DNA of 19,241 bases. It comes from Sulfurovum sp. (GTDB lineage: Bacteria > Campylobacterota > Campylobacteria > Campylobacterales > Sulfurovaceae). The stretch spans positions 1-19,241 of the forward strand of contig DYPM01000021.1 of NCBI GenBank assembly GCA_020719895.1, given 5' to 3'. The notes beneath the pieces were generated by a model. The model was not told the origin of the DNA, did not search any database, and worked only from the letters and a program-made list of their open reading frames with translations. Shown here piece by piece: positions 6,914 to 15,139 of the stretch. Within the stretch, counting starts at the first letter, position 1. Each line of letters opens with the position of its first letter. The position numbers were made by a program, and so were the translations under genes.

Positions 6914-8376
6914 AAAAAATGTTGATTCTTTTGGGTTTATTGTCTTTGGTTGTTCTAAATGCAACAACACAAAAACCACTAGAAAAATTGTCTCTAAGTC
7001 AAGCACTCAAGATTCTTGATAAAAACAATCTTGAACTTAAAGTTGCAAAATTTGAATCACAAATGAAAGATTATGAAGCAGATGAGGCATTTGGGTACAA
7101 TCTTGGAAAGTTAGACGTGAGTGTGACAGGATTGCGTTCTAATGATGCTGGAAATGTATTTGGCTTTAAGCTTCAAAGTCGTGAAGCAAGTTTTGGAGAT
7201 TTTGGTTTTAATCAGTTTTTGAGTGGTATGGGACAAGCCATGATAAATCCTGCTACAGGAAATCCAGAGTTTAATAGTTTTGCAGCGAATATGTCAAATC
7301 CAGTCGTCCAGCAACAACTTCTCAAAACACAACCCGATGATCTCAACTATCCTGACGCAAGAAGTCACTTTCAAACAAAACTCACTTATATGTTACCAAT
7401 ATACACAGGTGGCAAACTTCACGAGTATGGCAAAATCACTAAAGCAATGGTCAAAATGAGTCGATTTGATACTCAAAAATTACGAAACGAAAAGATTTAT
7501 CAGACAAGAAAACTCTTTTGTGATATTTCATTAGTGGAGGACTATATCGGCAATCTTACGCAGATTATCCATAATATCGACACTCTTGAAAATGTAGTCA
7601 TATCAATGAAGATAGAAGGATATGCCAAAAATGCTGATCTTCTCGAAGTAGAAGCAAGAAAAGCTGAAGCCCAAAGCATGCTCAATCAAGCCGAGCTTAA
7701 TAGAGTTTTAGCCTATCAGTTTCTTTCGTTTTTGCTCAATACCGAAGTGAAGTCAATCATATGTATGAAAAAGATGGCACCAAAACCAAAAATAGATCTC
7801 AAAGCATTAGAAGCAAGCAATATCGACATTCAAAAAGCCAAATTGGGTCTTGAGATGACTGATATGGCAGTAGGCGTAGAGAGATCAAAGTTTCTGCCAC
7901 AAGTTGGAGCGTTTGCTGAATATGGAAGTGCGAATGATCAACTCCTCAAAGACTTTGATGAAAAAGACTCATATACAGTCGGAGTGCAACTCTCATGGAA
8001 TCTTTTTAGTGGTGGAAGTGATTATGCCAACTTCGAAAAAGCAAAAGTCAATCGACTCAAAGTCCAAAGCCAAGTCGCCTTAGCAAAATTAGGAATTGCT
8101 CTTCAAGTCAAAAAACTCGAAACAGAAATTGACGGTAAAACCTCTGATATCAAAAGTTATCAAAAACAGTTGATGTTTGCTCAAGAGGTCTATCGAAACT
8201 ATCAAGCACGTTATCAAGAGGGAATTGTTTCTATTTCTGATGTACTCATCAAGCAGTCTAAAGAGTTAGAGATGCTACTCAAACTTTTGACAGTCAAAAA
8301 TGAAAGAAACGCCAAGGTGTTTGAACTTGAAAGTCTTCTCAATCAAACCAATCTATCCAAATCAAAGGAGTTATAA
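6910..8376 (+). CDS. TolC-family outer-membrane efflux channel
   Basis: The 488-residue protein has a signal peptide (MKKMLILLGLLSLVVLNA, cut near residue 18) and the two-fold TolC layout: long coiled-coil helices interrupted by beta segments. The repeat starts are visible as LSLSQALKILDKNNLELKVAK (about 27-47) and, in the second half, DIQKAKLGLEMTDMAVGVERSK. Beta-barrel strands include TYMLPIYTGGK and VQLSWNLFSGGS, and the periplasmic tip helix pair includes YQARYQEGIVSISDVL. It should form a trimeric outer-membrane duct for the adaptor and RND pump encoded next. The start uses aggag (6899-6903) six bases upstream. Its stop overlaps the next ATG by one base (TAATG), indicating translational coupling. 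Confidence 0.9.
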   Translation: MKKMLILLGLLSLVVLNATTQKPLEKLSLSQALKILDKNNLELKVAKFESQMKDYEADEAFGYNLGKLDVSVTGLRSNDAGNVFGFKLQSREASFGDFGFNQFLSGMGQAMINPATGNPEFNSFAANMSNPVVQQQLLKTQPDDLNYPDARSHFQTKLTYMLPIYTGGKLHEYGKITKAMVKMSRFDTQKLRNEKIYQTRKLFCDISLVEDYIGNLTQIIHNIDTLENVVISMKIEGYAKNADLLEVEARKAEAQSMLNQAELNRVLAYQFLSFLLNTEVKSIICMKKMAPKPKIDLKALEASNIDIQKAKLGLEMTDMAVGVERSKFLPQVGAFAEYGSANDQLLKDFDEKDSYTVGVQLSWNLFSGGSDYANFEKAKVNRLKVQSQVALAKLGIALQVKKLETEIDGKTSDIKSYQKQLMFAQEVYRNYQARYQEGIVSISDVLIKQSKELEMLLKLLTVKNERNAKVFELESLLNQTNLSKSKEL

Positions 8377-9167
8377 TGAAAAAATTAACAACATTAGTAT
8401 TATTTGTAGTCACAGTGTGCGTTAATGCAGTTGAGTTTGAGCTTAGCGGTGCAGTAGTTTCAGACAACCAAAAGATGATCACAAGTCGCTATATGGGATA
8501 TGTCAAAAATATGGCTGTAAGCGAAGGAGATATTGTCAAAAAAGGTGATCTTATCTATGAGATTGACTCCAAAGAGATAGAATCAGCCGAAAGACAAGTT
8601 GATTTGGGAATTTCGCAAGCACGATTGGCACTCCAAATGAACAAAAGCCAATACAATAACGTCATAATCAATCTTTCGCGACACCAAAGATTATATTCTC
8701 AAAAGATGGTCTCCAAATACGAACTTGAGACGCTACAACTTGCTGCTGATAACCTCAAAGATATGGTAGAGATAGCAGAGCAACAGGTCAAACAAGCCGA
8801 AGCAAAACGCGATGAAGTACTCAATCAATACAAATATCTAAAAATTCAAGCTCCAAACGATGGCGTGATAGTCGCCAAAAAACTCAACGAAGGGGAAATG
8901 GCAATTCCAGGAATGCCTGCTGTGGTATTGACTGATCTTAGCAATCTTAAAATCGTATCAGAGATATCCGAAGCACAGTTGCGTTATATCGAACTTGGCA
9001 AAGAGGTAGAGATAAATATCCCTTCTATAGGATATCAAACTGTAGGAAAAATAAGTGCTGTAATTCCAAGCTCCAATCCAATGACGCATAAGTTTACAAT
9101 CAAACTTACTTTTACTTCAAAAAAATCGGTCTATCCTGGAATGTATGCCAAAGTGATGGTTAGGTAA
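8376..9167 (+). CDS. RND efflux periplasmic adaptor (HlyD/AcrA family)
   Basis: The 263-residue protein is exported (signal peptide cut near A18). It then shows the split lipoyl domain (ITSRYMGYVKNMAVSEGDIVKKGDLIYEID region, about 35-64, and IQAPNDGVIVAKKLNEGE, about 157-174) around an alpha-helical hairpin (about 66-150). A beta-barrel domain to the C-terminus follows. It is short for the family: the membrane-proximal domain usual in AcrA-type adaptors is missing, as in several compact adaptors. It has no lipobox, so membrane attachment by lipidation is not expected. It bridges the TolC-like channel and the RND permease. It has an aaaggag site within the preceding gene, and four bases separate it from the permease gene. 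Confidence 0.9.
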   Translation: MKKLTTLVLFVVTVCVNAVEFELSGAVVSDNQKMITSRYMGYVKNMAVSEGDIVKKGDLIYEIDSKEIESAERQVDLGISQARLALQMNKSQYNNVIINLSRHQRLYSQKMVSKYELETLQLAADNLKDMVEIAEQQVKQAEAKRDEVLNQYKYLKIQAPNDGVIVAKKLNEGEMAIPGMPAVVLTDLSNLKIVSEISEAQLRYIELGKEVEINIPSIGYQTVGKISAVIPSSNPMTHKFTIKLTFTSKKSVYPGMYAKVMVR

Positions 9168-9171
9168 TACG

Positions 9172-10803
9172 ATGGCAAAAGAGTATAAATATCAAGTTAC
9201 CGATGTAGCAGGCAAACTTGCAAAAGGGTTTTTAATCAATCCTTTGACTGCAGTTTTGGGAGCTTTTTTGATTTTAATGGGATATCTGGCACTCAACGTT
9301 ATGCCTCGTGAAGAAGATCCACAAATCGCTATTTCAGGCGGTGCTATCATCGTAGCAATGCCAGGAGCTTCACCAAAAGAGATCGAAAATATTATCGTCA
9401 ATCCATTAGAAAGAAAGATGCGAGAAGTGAGTGGAATCGAGCATGTTTTTGGTATGGCAATGGATAATGTGGGAATTGTCAATGTAATGTATTATATTGG
9501 CGAAAACAGAGAAGACTCCAACCTCAAACTCTACGATAAAGTAATGCAAAATATGGATGAGATGCCAAAAGGCGTCATGCAACCTTTGGTCAAACCATTC
9601 GATATTGATATTGATATTCCTATTGTGTCAGTCGCATTTTATACCAAGCCTGCAAGTTCTCTTAATGAGATTGGGCTTTTTGAGATTATTAGAAAAGTGC
9701 AACAAAAGATAAACGGTGTCGATAATGTTGCCAAAACCACACTTCAAGGCGAAAAAAAAGCACAATTCAACATCGAAGTAGATATTGGAAAACTCTCTGC
9801 GTATCATCTTTCATTAGGACAAATTATGATGGCAGTTCAGTCGATTGCAGTAGATGTACCTGATGTCAAAGGACGCACAGACAATCATAAGTTTGTAATT
9901 TTTGGAGTGCAAAATGCGATTGAAACTATCGACGATGTTGATTCGGTTATTGTCGCTCAATATATGGGATCACCTATCTATCTAAGAGATGTTGCTAAAG
10001 TAACCGAAGGTAACGATATTCAAAACTTCCAAACTGCACACCTTTATACCAAATCATCCCATGAAGAGAATCTTAGTGATGCCATTGATCAAATCACTCT
10101 GACTGTTGCTAAACTCAAAGGTACAAATGCAGTTTTTGTCGCAGAAGATGTTGATAAAGTACTCAAAGAGTTTGAAGCAGAATTTCAAAAAAAAGGCATA
10201 GGATATTTGGTGACACGAAACTACGGTACACGTGCAAACGAGGCTGTAAATGAGCTGATGAGTCACTTGGTAATCACCATTATTATTATTGCTGTAATGC
10301 TTGTTTTTGCATTAGGTTGGAAAGAGTCAATGATTGTGACTTTTACAGTACCTGCAATTTTGGCGATTACACTTTTTATTGCTTATATGTCAGGACAAAC
10401 CATCAATAGAATTACGCTTTTTGCGTTTTTGCTTTCATTAGGTCTACTTGTAGATGCAGCTATTATTGTGATTGAAAATATTCATCGACACCTTCACGCA
10501 CATGATGTAGACGCCAAAGAGATGGATGAGCTTTTGATTGAAGCTACCGATGAGATTGGTGCACCGACCAATGTCGCAACACTTGCGATTATCCTCACAA
10601 TGGTTCCTATGGCGTTTGTAGGTGGAATGATGGGATCATTTATGAAACCAATTCCCTATAATGTTCCCGTCGCATTGGTTGCATCACTGTTTGTGGCGTA
10701 TATATTTACACCGTATTTGAGTCTCAAACTACTCAAAAAACCAAAACATCATCATCACCACCATCATCGCCATGACAACGATGCTGACCATACAGAACAT
10801 TAA
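9172..10803 (+). CDS. RND efflux permease, N-terminal half (TM1-TM6) with His-rich tail
   Basis: These 543 residues correspond to the first half of AcrB-like pumps. TM1 is at about 22-42, the first periplasmic porter segments at about 45-360 (MPREEDPQIAISGG, PGASPKEIENIIVNPLE), and TM2-TM6 at about 362-518. TM4 carries GLLVDAAIIVIEN with one proton-relay aspartate, D428, where AcrB has two (D407, D408). The chain ends just after TM6 with KKPK, seven histidines and a tail rich in H and D. The stop TAA (10801-10803) is in the same frame as the second half starting at 10813, so one nonsense codon separates the two. Possible readings are a genuine two-subunit RND pump or a recent nonsense mutation bridged by re-initiation. 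Substrate is unknown; the His tail suggests metal contact but does not prove it. Confidence 0.85.
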   Translation: MAKEYKYQVTDVAGKLAKGFLINPLTAVLGAFLILMGYLALNVMPREEDPQIAISGGAIIVAMPGASPKEIENIIVNPLERKMREVSGIEHVFGMAMDNVGIVNVMYYIGENREDSNLKLYDKVMQNMDEMPKGVMQPLVKPFDIDIDIPIVSVAFYTKPASSLNEIGLFEIIRKVQQKINGVDNVAKTTLQGEKKAQFNIEVDIGKLSAYHLSLGQIMMAVQSIAVDVPDVKGRTDNHKFVIFGVQNAIETIDDVDSVIVAQYMGSPIYLRDVAKVTEGNDIQNFQTAHLYTKSSHEENLSDAIDQITLTVAKLKGTNAVFVAEDVDKVLKEFEAEFQKKGIGYLVTRNYGTRANEAVNELMSHLVITIIIIAVMLVFALGWKESMIVTFTVPAILAITLFIAYMSGQTINRITLFAFLLSLGLLVDAAIIVIENIHRHLHAHDVDAKEMDELLIEATDEIGAPTNVATLAIILTMVPMAFVGGMMGSFMKPIPYNVPVALVASLFVAYIFTPYLSLKLLKKPKHHHHHHHRHDNDADHTEH

Positions 10804-10812
10804 GGAAAGAGA

Positions 10813-12540
10813 GTGAAGAAATTAGAAAATTTTATTCATACAATTTTGGACGATAAAAAGAAAAAAACGATGGTAATCGTCATCACTGCAATATCATTTT
10901 TTGCATCGTTATTGATGTTTCCCTCGCAAATGGTATTAGCAAAAATGCTCCCAGGCAAAAGCGATAACACATTTTCTGTCTATGTTGATACTCCAAGTGG
11001 AAGTTCGATTGAACAAACCAAAGCCGTAAGTGAATGTGTGGTTGATTGGCTCAAAAAAGAACAAGAGGTGATGCATATCGAACTCTTTTTGGGACAAGGA
11101 ATTCCATTGGATTATGCAGGACTTGTGAAGGGTGCGGGCATGAAACGTACTGAAAACGTAGCAGAAATCTCTGTCAATCTCACCGACAAGCACCACAGAA
11201 AAGAGCCTTCTTACCTTATGACACAACGTCTTCGACCGATTATTAACGAAGCTTGTTTGCCAATTGTCAAAGGAACAAGCCTGAAGTTTGTCGAACAGCC
11301 CGCTGGACCTCCGACACTTGCATCAATTGTTGTTGAAGTCCATGGTCACAACCTTGAACAAATTAGAGAGATATCATACAAAACATCAAGCATTCTTGCC
11401 AAAACAGAAGGATTGGTCGATGTGGATGTAATGACTGATGAGATCTATAAAAAATACGAGTTGATTCCCGACAAAGAGAAGATTGCACGTTCAGGATTGA
11501 GCGTCGAACAAGTAAACAATATCCTCTATCTTGCATTTGAAGGAATGGTTATCGCACACAAAAACTCCAAAGACTCTTCAGATCAGATTCCTATCTTTTT
11601 GGTACTCGACAAAGAGAGTAAATCTCTACACTCCGAAGATGAATCTGTACTCCATAGCAAACTCTCCTCTTTGAATTTAATGAATATGGAAGGAATGCTT
11701 GTGCCATTAAGTGAAGTAGTTGTGTTGCGAGCAGTGGATTCAAGTCCGATGATTATGCACAAAAACCTTGATCGTATGATAAATGTAGTTGCAGAGACCG
11801 ATATGGTATCGCAAGTCTATCCACTACTTGATGCTCGCGAAGAGATGATCACATACTTCTCCGATAAATATGAAGTAGAAAAAGAAGTGGGAATGAGTAC
11901 TTATATGTTTGATTTACACCTCACAGATAAAAAAACAGGTGAAAAGTTTTTATTGCGTTGGGATGGAGAGATGAAAGTTACATTGGATACTTTTAGAGAT
12001 CTTGGAGGTGCGTTTATCTCGGCATTGGTTTTGATATTTTTGTTATTGGTCGTTTACTATCAGAGTTTTGTATTGAGTGGAATAATTTTACTTGGATCTT
12101 TTTTGTCGCTTATTGGTGTCATCGTTGGACATTGGGTTGCCAATTGGTTTACTACTGACACATTCTTCCTAACCGCCACTTCATTGATCGGATTTATTGC
12201 ACTGATGGGAATTAGCTCTCGTAACTCACTTTTGCTTATCGATTTTGCTAAATCACTGATGGAGTACAAAGGAATGAAAAAAAGACGTGCCATTGCAGTC
12301 GCCACTGCCACAAGAGCAAAACCTATCGCACTCACCGCAGTTGCTATTATTTTGGGTTCTGCCCTACTCGCAAGCGACCCTGTCTTTGGAGGTCTTGGTG
12401 TCGCGTTGATCTCTGGTACAATCGCCGCTGTATTTGTATCATTGCTTTTTGTACCAATCCTGATGGACAATACAAAAGCTATGGATTTTGAAAAACTACA
12501 CATTGATATCACACACAAAAACATCTCTATTACACGCTAA
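10813..12540 (+). CDS. RND efflux permease, C-terminal half (TM7-TM12)
   Basis: The 575 residues match the second half of AcrB-like pumps. A short amphipathic N-terminus leads to TM7 (about 18-38), then the second set of periplasmic porter and docking segments (about 40-395, VDTPSGSSIEQTKAVS near the start), then TM8-TM12 (about 398-552). TM10 reads GFIALMGISSRNSLLLIDF, with R470 where AcrB has the proton-relay K940. Start GTG at 10813 is preceded by aagga (10802-10806) six bases away; this Shine-Dalgarno overlaps the stop codon of the first half. Together the two halves add to 1118 residues, slightly longer than single-chain pumps. The break sits exactly at the central cytoplasmic loop joining the two structural repeats, which would let the halves assemble as separate chains. 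Confidence 0.85.
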   Translation: MKKLENFIHTILDDKKKKTMVIVITAISFFASLLMFPSQMVLAKMLPGKSDNTFSVYVDTPSGSSIEQTKAVSECVVDWLKKEQEVMHIELFLGQGIPLDYAGLVKGAGMKRTENVAEISVNLTDKHHRKEPSYLMTQRLRPIINEACLPIVKGTSLKFVEQPAGPPTLASIVVEVHGHNLEQIREISYKTSSILAKTEGLVDVDVMTDEIYKKYELIPDKEKIARSGLSVEQVNNILYLAFEGMVIAHKNSKDSSDQIPIFLVLDKESKSLHSEDESVLHSKLSSLNLMNMEGMLVPLSEVVVLRAVDSSPMIMHKNLDRMINVVAETDMVSQVYPLLDAREEMITYFSDKYEVEKEVGMSTYMFDLHLTDKKTGEKFLLRWDGEMKVTLDTFRDLGGAFISALVLIFLLLVVYYQSFVLSGIILLGSFLSLIGVIVGHWVANWFTTDTFFLTATSLIGFIALMGISSRNSLLLIDFAKSLMEYKGMKKRRAIAVATATRAKPIALTAVAIILGSALLASDPVFGGLGVALISGTIAAVFVSLLFVPILMDNTKAMDFEKLHIDITHKNISITR

Positions 12541-12563
12541 GGCGTGTGAATAAGGTGTTTTTT
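12532..12563 (+). terminator. Possible terminator of the efflux operon
   Basis: The stop codon lies in the loop region of a 6-base-pair stem (acacgc at 12532-12537, gcgtgt at 12542-12547), extendable by one G-U and one A-U pair. A run of six T follows at 12558-12563, ten bases after the stem. The gap between stem and T run makes it a weak candidate. Confidence 0.35.
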
Positions 12564-12607
12564 CCAAAGAACATAAATCATCTAAAAATTCAATTCTCTG
12601 AATAAAT

Positions 12608-12676
12608 GGATTGCTTCACTTCGTTCGCAACGACAAACCTCGTCTTTGCGAGGTTTTGCAAAAACCGAAGCAATCC
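12608..12676. repeat. Hairpin core of repeat family A between convergent genes
   Basis: Inverted ends ggattgcttc (12608-12617) and gaagcaatcc (12667-12676) enclose cgttcgcaacgac and cgtctttgcgag arms, as in the 2991-3057 interior. The 17-base terminal repeats of the full element are not present beside it. It lies 14 bases beyond the trpS stop and 68 bases beyond the efflux operon stop, so its stem could end transcription from both sides. Confidence 0.75.
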
Positions 12677-12690
12677 AATCTGATAAAAGT

Positions 12691-13650
12691 TTAAAGACCA
12701 ATGACTGCTTTCACCTGCTCCATTTTTGCTAAAGCGATAATCGCACTCTTTTTAGCACCCTCTTTTAAGATATCCTGCACCTCATCAGTATGTGAGAGAT
12801 AATAGGCTCTTTTCTCTCTTGCTTCGCCAAGTTCATCCCAAATCAACTCTTTGAGGTATTTTTTGAAATGACCATAACCCTCTTTGCCACTTTTAAAACG
12901 TTCTTGAAGTTCAATTTTTTGTACATCATCCAAAAAAAGTGTACAAAGAGCATAGATATGATCTTCTTTCCACTCAAGAGGTTCTCCTAATGGTGTAGAG
13001 GAAGAGATGATTTTATTGCAACGTTTTTGCAACTCTTTTTCTTCTAAAAAAAGGTCGATTGCATTGCCGTAACTTTTGCTCATCTTCTGCCCATCAATTC
13101 CAGGGATTGTTGCAACCTCTTCTTGCACCATATATTCAGGCAATATAAAAATCTCTCCAAACTCATTATTGAATTTGATAGCAATATCACGTGTCATCTC
13201 AACATGCTGAATTTGATCTTTTCCCACAGGCACTTTTTGTGTATCGAGCAACAAAATATCTGCCGCCATCAACACAGGATAACTAAAAAGTGCGTGACTT
13301 GCAGGAATTCCTTTGGCGACTTTGTCCTTATAGCTGTGCGCTCTTTCAAGCAGTCCCATCGGCGTTAGTTTTGAAAGTATCCAATAAAGCTCAAGCACTT
13401 GAGGCACATCACTTTGTATCCAAAAAGTTGTTTTATTTGGGTCGATGCCAAGAGAGAGATAATCAATCGCTGCATCTATCGTATATTGTTTGAGTGTTTG
13501 AGCATCTTTGGAGCTGCTTAGGGAGTGGTAATTGGCGATAAAAGTAAAAAGCTCATGCTCCTCTTGTAGTGCCACCATCGGCTTCATCGCTCCAAAATAG
13601 TTACCAAGATGAAGTTTGCCCGAAGCTTGTATTCCTGTCAGTACACGCAT
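12691..13650 (-). CDS. trpS: Tryptophanyl-tRNA synthetase
   Basis: This class I synthetase charges tRNA-Trp. At 319 residues it has the expected length. The HIGH-type motif appears as GKLHLGNYFGA (HLGN at 14-17) and the KMSKS loop is present unaltered at 189-193 (DGQKMSKSYGNAI). The Trp/ATP pocket segments LFSYPVLMAADILL and VPVGKDQIQHVEMTRDIA are intact. The start is preceded by a strong aaggagg site, five bases upstream. It is transcribed toward the efflux operon and ends near a hairpin repeat. The AhpD-like gene upstream on the same strand is 102 bases away, and trpS has its own candidate -10 box. Confidence 0.96.
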   Translation of the reverse strand: MRVLTGIQASGKLHLGNYFGAMKPMVALQEEHELFTFIANYHSLSSSKDAQTLKQYTIDAAIDYLSLGIDPNKTTFWIQSDVPQVLELYWILSKLTPMGLLERAHSYKDKVAKGIPASHALFSYPVLMAADILLLDTQKVPVGKDQIQHVEMTRDIAIKFNNEFGEIFILPEYMVQEEVATIPGIDGQKMSKSYGNAIDLFLEEKELQKRCNKIISSSTPLGEPLEWKEDHIYALCTLFLDDVQKIELQERFKSGKEGYGHFKKYLKELIWDELGEAREKRAYYLSHTDEVQDILKEGAKKSAIIALAKMEQVKAVIGL

Positions 13651-13680
13651 TGGTGCCTCCTTGCATAAATAGAATTTGAG

Positions 13681-13686
13681 ATTATA
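13681..13686 (-). promoter_or_regulatory. Putative -10 box of trpS
   Basis: On the minus strand this reads TATAAT, 31 bases before the trpS ATG. The leader between them contains the aaggagg ribosome binding site. No clear -35 box is visible. Confidence 0.55.
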
Positions 13687-13752
13687 GCAATGGGTTGTGT
13701 GATATTGAATGATAGTTTATTTGAACTCCAATATAAATCACAAAACAAACAT

Positions 13753-14283
13753 CTACTCACCAAGTCCAAATACATTCGAGAGTGTGTTGATATAGTTAAA
13801 ATATCCTGTGATGGCGACCGCTTCAACAATCTGTACGTCACTCCATCCCATCTCTTTGAGAGCGTCAATCTCCTCTTTTAAGATTTTATGGTTCTCTTTG
13901 CGTGATGCTTTGATACAGAAATTTAAAAGAGCTTTTTCATTGGTTTGGACATCCATTGCATCAACACCTTGAAGAATCTGTGCTATTTTCTCTTCGGTGA
14001 GTCCGAGCATTTTGGCGATGTTTTTATGTACATCTACACACATTTTGCATCCATTTTCTATAGAAACCAACAATGCAATGGCTTCTTTTGTGTCATAGCT
14101 GAGCGTTGTTTGATCCAAAAGATACCGCTGTACCATTCCATCTGTGGCAAGATATATTTTTTCATCGATTGCCAAAAGTTTAAAAATATCACCTAAGTTT
14201 CCTGTTTTTTCTAATATCGGTTTTGCCTTCGCTTGAATCGTAGAAGACATATCCTCAAACTCTGGTAATAAAATGTGAGCCAT
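13753..14283 (-). CDS. AhpD-like alkylhydroperoxidase / carboxymuconolactone decarboxylase family
   Basis: The 176-residue all-helical protein carries the redox signature of AhpD-type enzymes: E67, then C79-K-M-C82 and H86 (ENGCKMCVDVH). The spacing of 12 residues from Glu to the first Cys and 4 from the second Cys to His equals that of AhpD (E118, C130, C133, H137). The catalytic pair is therefore intact and a thiol peroxidase or disulfide-reductase role in the cytoplasm is likely. The physiological reductant and substrate are unknown, and no ahpC lies nearby. The start has aagga upstream. A candidate -10 box at 14317-14322 lies in the spacer shared with the divergent membrane-protein gene. 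Confidence 0.85.
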   Translation of the reverse strand: MAHILLPEFEDMSSTIQAKAKPILEKTGNLGDIFKLLAIDEKIYLATDGMVQRYLLDQTTLSYDTKEAIALLVSIENGCKMCVDVHKNIAKMLGLTEEKIAQILQGVDAMDVQTNEKALLNFCIKASRKENHKILKEEIDALKEMGWSDVQIVEAVAITGYFNYINTLSNVFGLGE

Positions 14284-14316
14284 TGTAATTCCTTTTGTAA
14301 AATTCTACTTCACGCT

Positions 14317-14322
14317 ATTGTA
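14317..14322 (-). promoter_or_regulatory. Putative -10 box of the AhpD-like gene
   Basis: TACAAT on the minus strand, 33 bases before the ATG of the AhpD-like gene. It faces the plus-strand candidate at 14377-14382 across about 55 bases, so the two divergent genes could share regulation. Confidence 0.45.
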
Positions 14323-14376
14323 AGATAGTGTGCTTAAGTTTTAAAGAGCGTTAGAGTATTGCTAATCAAGATAAGT

Positions 14377-14382
14377 TATACT
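14377..14382 (+). promoter_or_regulatory. Putative -10 box of the Gly-repeat membrane protein gene
   Basis: TATACT on the plus strand, 22 bases before the preferred ATG at 14405. The short leader would contain aaaaagg as ribosome binding site. Confidence 0.4.
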
Positions 14383-14404
14383 TTAACGAAAAAGGCTTTT
14401 GGGA

Positions 14405-15109
14405 ATGATAAAAACATCCATTCGGATAGGACTGTTTATCGCTGTAATGGTATTTGGCGTGATTGGTTATGAGACTATTTATCACAACGGATATATTGAT
14501 GGTTTTTCTGATGGAAAAGTCGACGGCTACAAACAAGGATATGCAGATGGATATCAAGCTGGCAAAAATGATGGTTACCATAATGGCTTTGAGCAAGGCA
14601 ATGACGAAGGCTTTAGCGAAGGATATACAGAAGGTACTGTAGATTATGTCACTGGTTATTCTATCCCTTCACTTGGGTTAAGTTTGGCGATTTTATTTTT
14701 TATCGCGTCGTTTTATTATGGCTATCGCTATCTCAAACCGCCTGCAAAACGAGTCATTCAAGAGATCACCGATACGATTGAGGAGTTGCGTCAAAGGACA
14801 ATCGCCAAACAAGAGTTGCGAAGAAAAAAATATTCCACCAAAGAACAAGCTCGTATCAAAGCCCACTACCTTGCTAATCAAATGTTTGAAAAAACAATAA
14901 CTGCAGTAGCTGATGAAAAAAGCAAAAGCGAAGTAGAGGGTTTACGACAAAAAGCAGAAGAGAAGATTTTGGCGATTGAGCTTGAAAATATCTCCAAAAT
15001 TGCCCAAGCGTATCAAAGTACACTCGAAAGTATCAAAGCCACAGAGTACCTAAGTGCAAAAGAGAGAACAGATCTTTATCAGAAGATTCAAACTCTTTTT
15101 GGCAAATAA
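14405..15109 (+). CDS. Membrane protein with period-4 Gly repeat and coiled-coil tail, unrecognised
   Basis: I do not recognise a family. From the ATG at 14405 it has 234 residues. TM1 is at about 4-23. Then comes a 49-residue stretch with glycine at exactly every fourth position, G29 through G77 (13 glycines), mostly as G-[YF]-x-[DQEN]. TM2 follows at about 88-108, then a basic, charged helical region to the end (about 112-234). With a positive flank after TM2 (R108, K111, K115) the tail is probably cytoplasmic and the Gly/Tyr/acidic repeat lies outside the inner membrane. The repeat resembles in spacing the Gx3G runs of FliH and Yae1-type proteins, though these are soluble. An in-frame TTG at 14399 would add two residues; spacing from aaaaagg does not decide between them. 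The gene is 30 bases upstream of the coiled-coil gene, so the two are likely an operon. Confidence 0.75.
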   Translation: MIKTSIRIGLFIAVMVFGVIGYETIYHNGYIDGFSDGKVDGYKQGYADGYQAGKNDGYHNGFEQGNDEGFSEGYTEGTVDYVTGYSIPSLGLSLAILFFIASFYYGYRYLKPPAKRVIQEITDTIEELRQRTIAKQELRRKKYSTKEQARIKAHYLANQMFEKTITAVADEKSKSEVEGLRQKAEEKILAIELENISKIAQAYQSTLESIKATEYLSAKERTDLYQKIQTLFGK

Positions 15110-15139
15110 TCGATACGATAAAAAACATAAAGGAAAAAA

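Noticed and set aside
12060..12524. A 154-codon open frame antisense to the end of the permease C-half
   Set aside because: It is an antisense shadow of TM8-TM12 codons; the sense frame has full family likeness, and the antisense frame has no ribosome binding site or recognisable domain.
13651..13752. A small gene or RNA between trpS and the AhpD-like gene
   Set aside because: The spacer holds the trpS promoter and leader; no start with a ribosome binding site, and no stem strong enough to claim an RNA.
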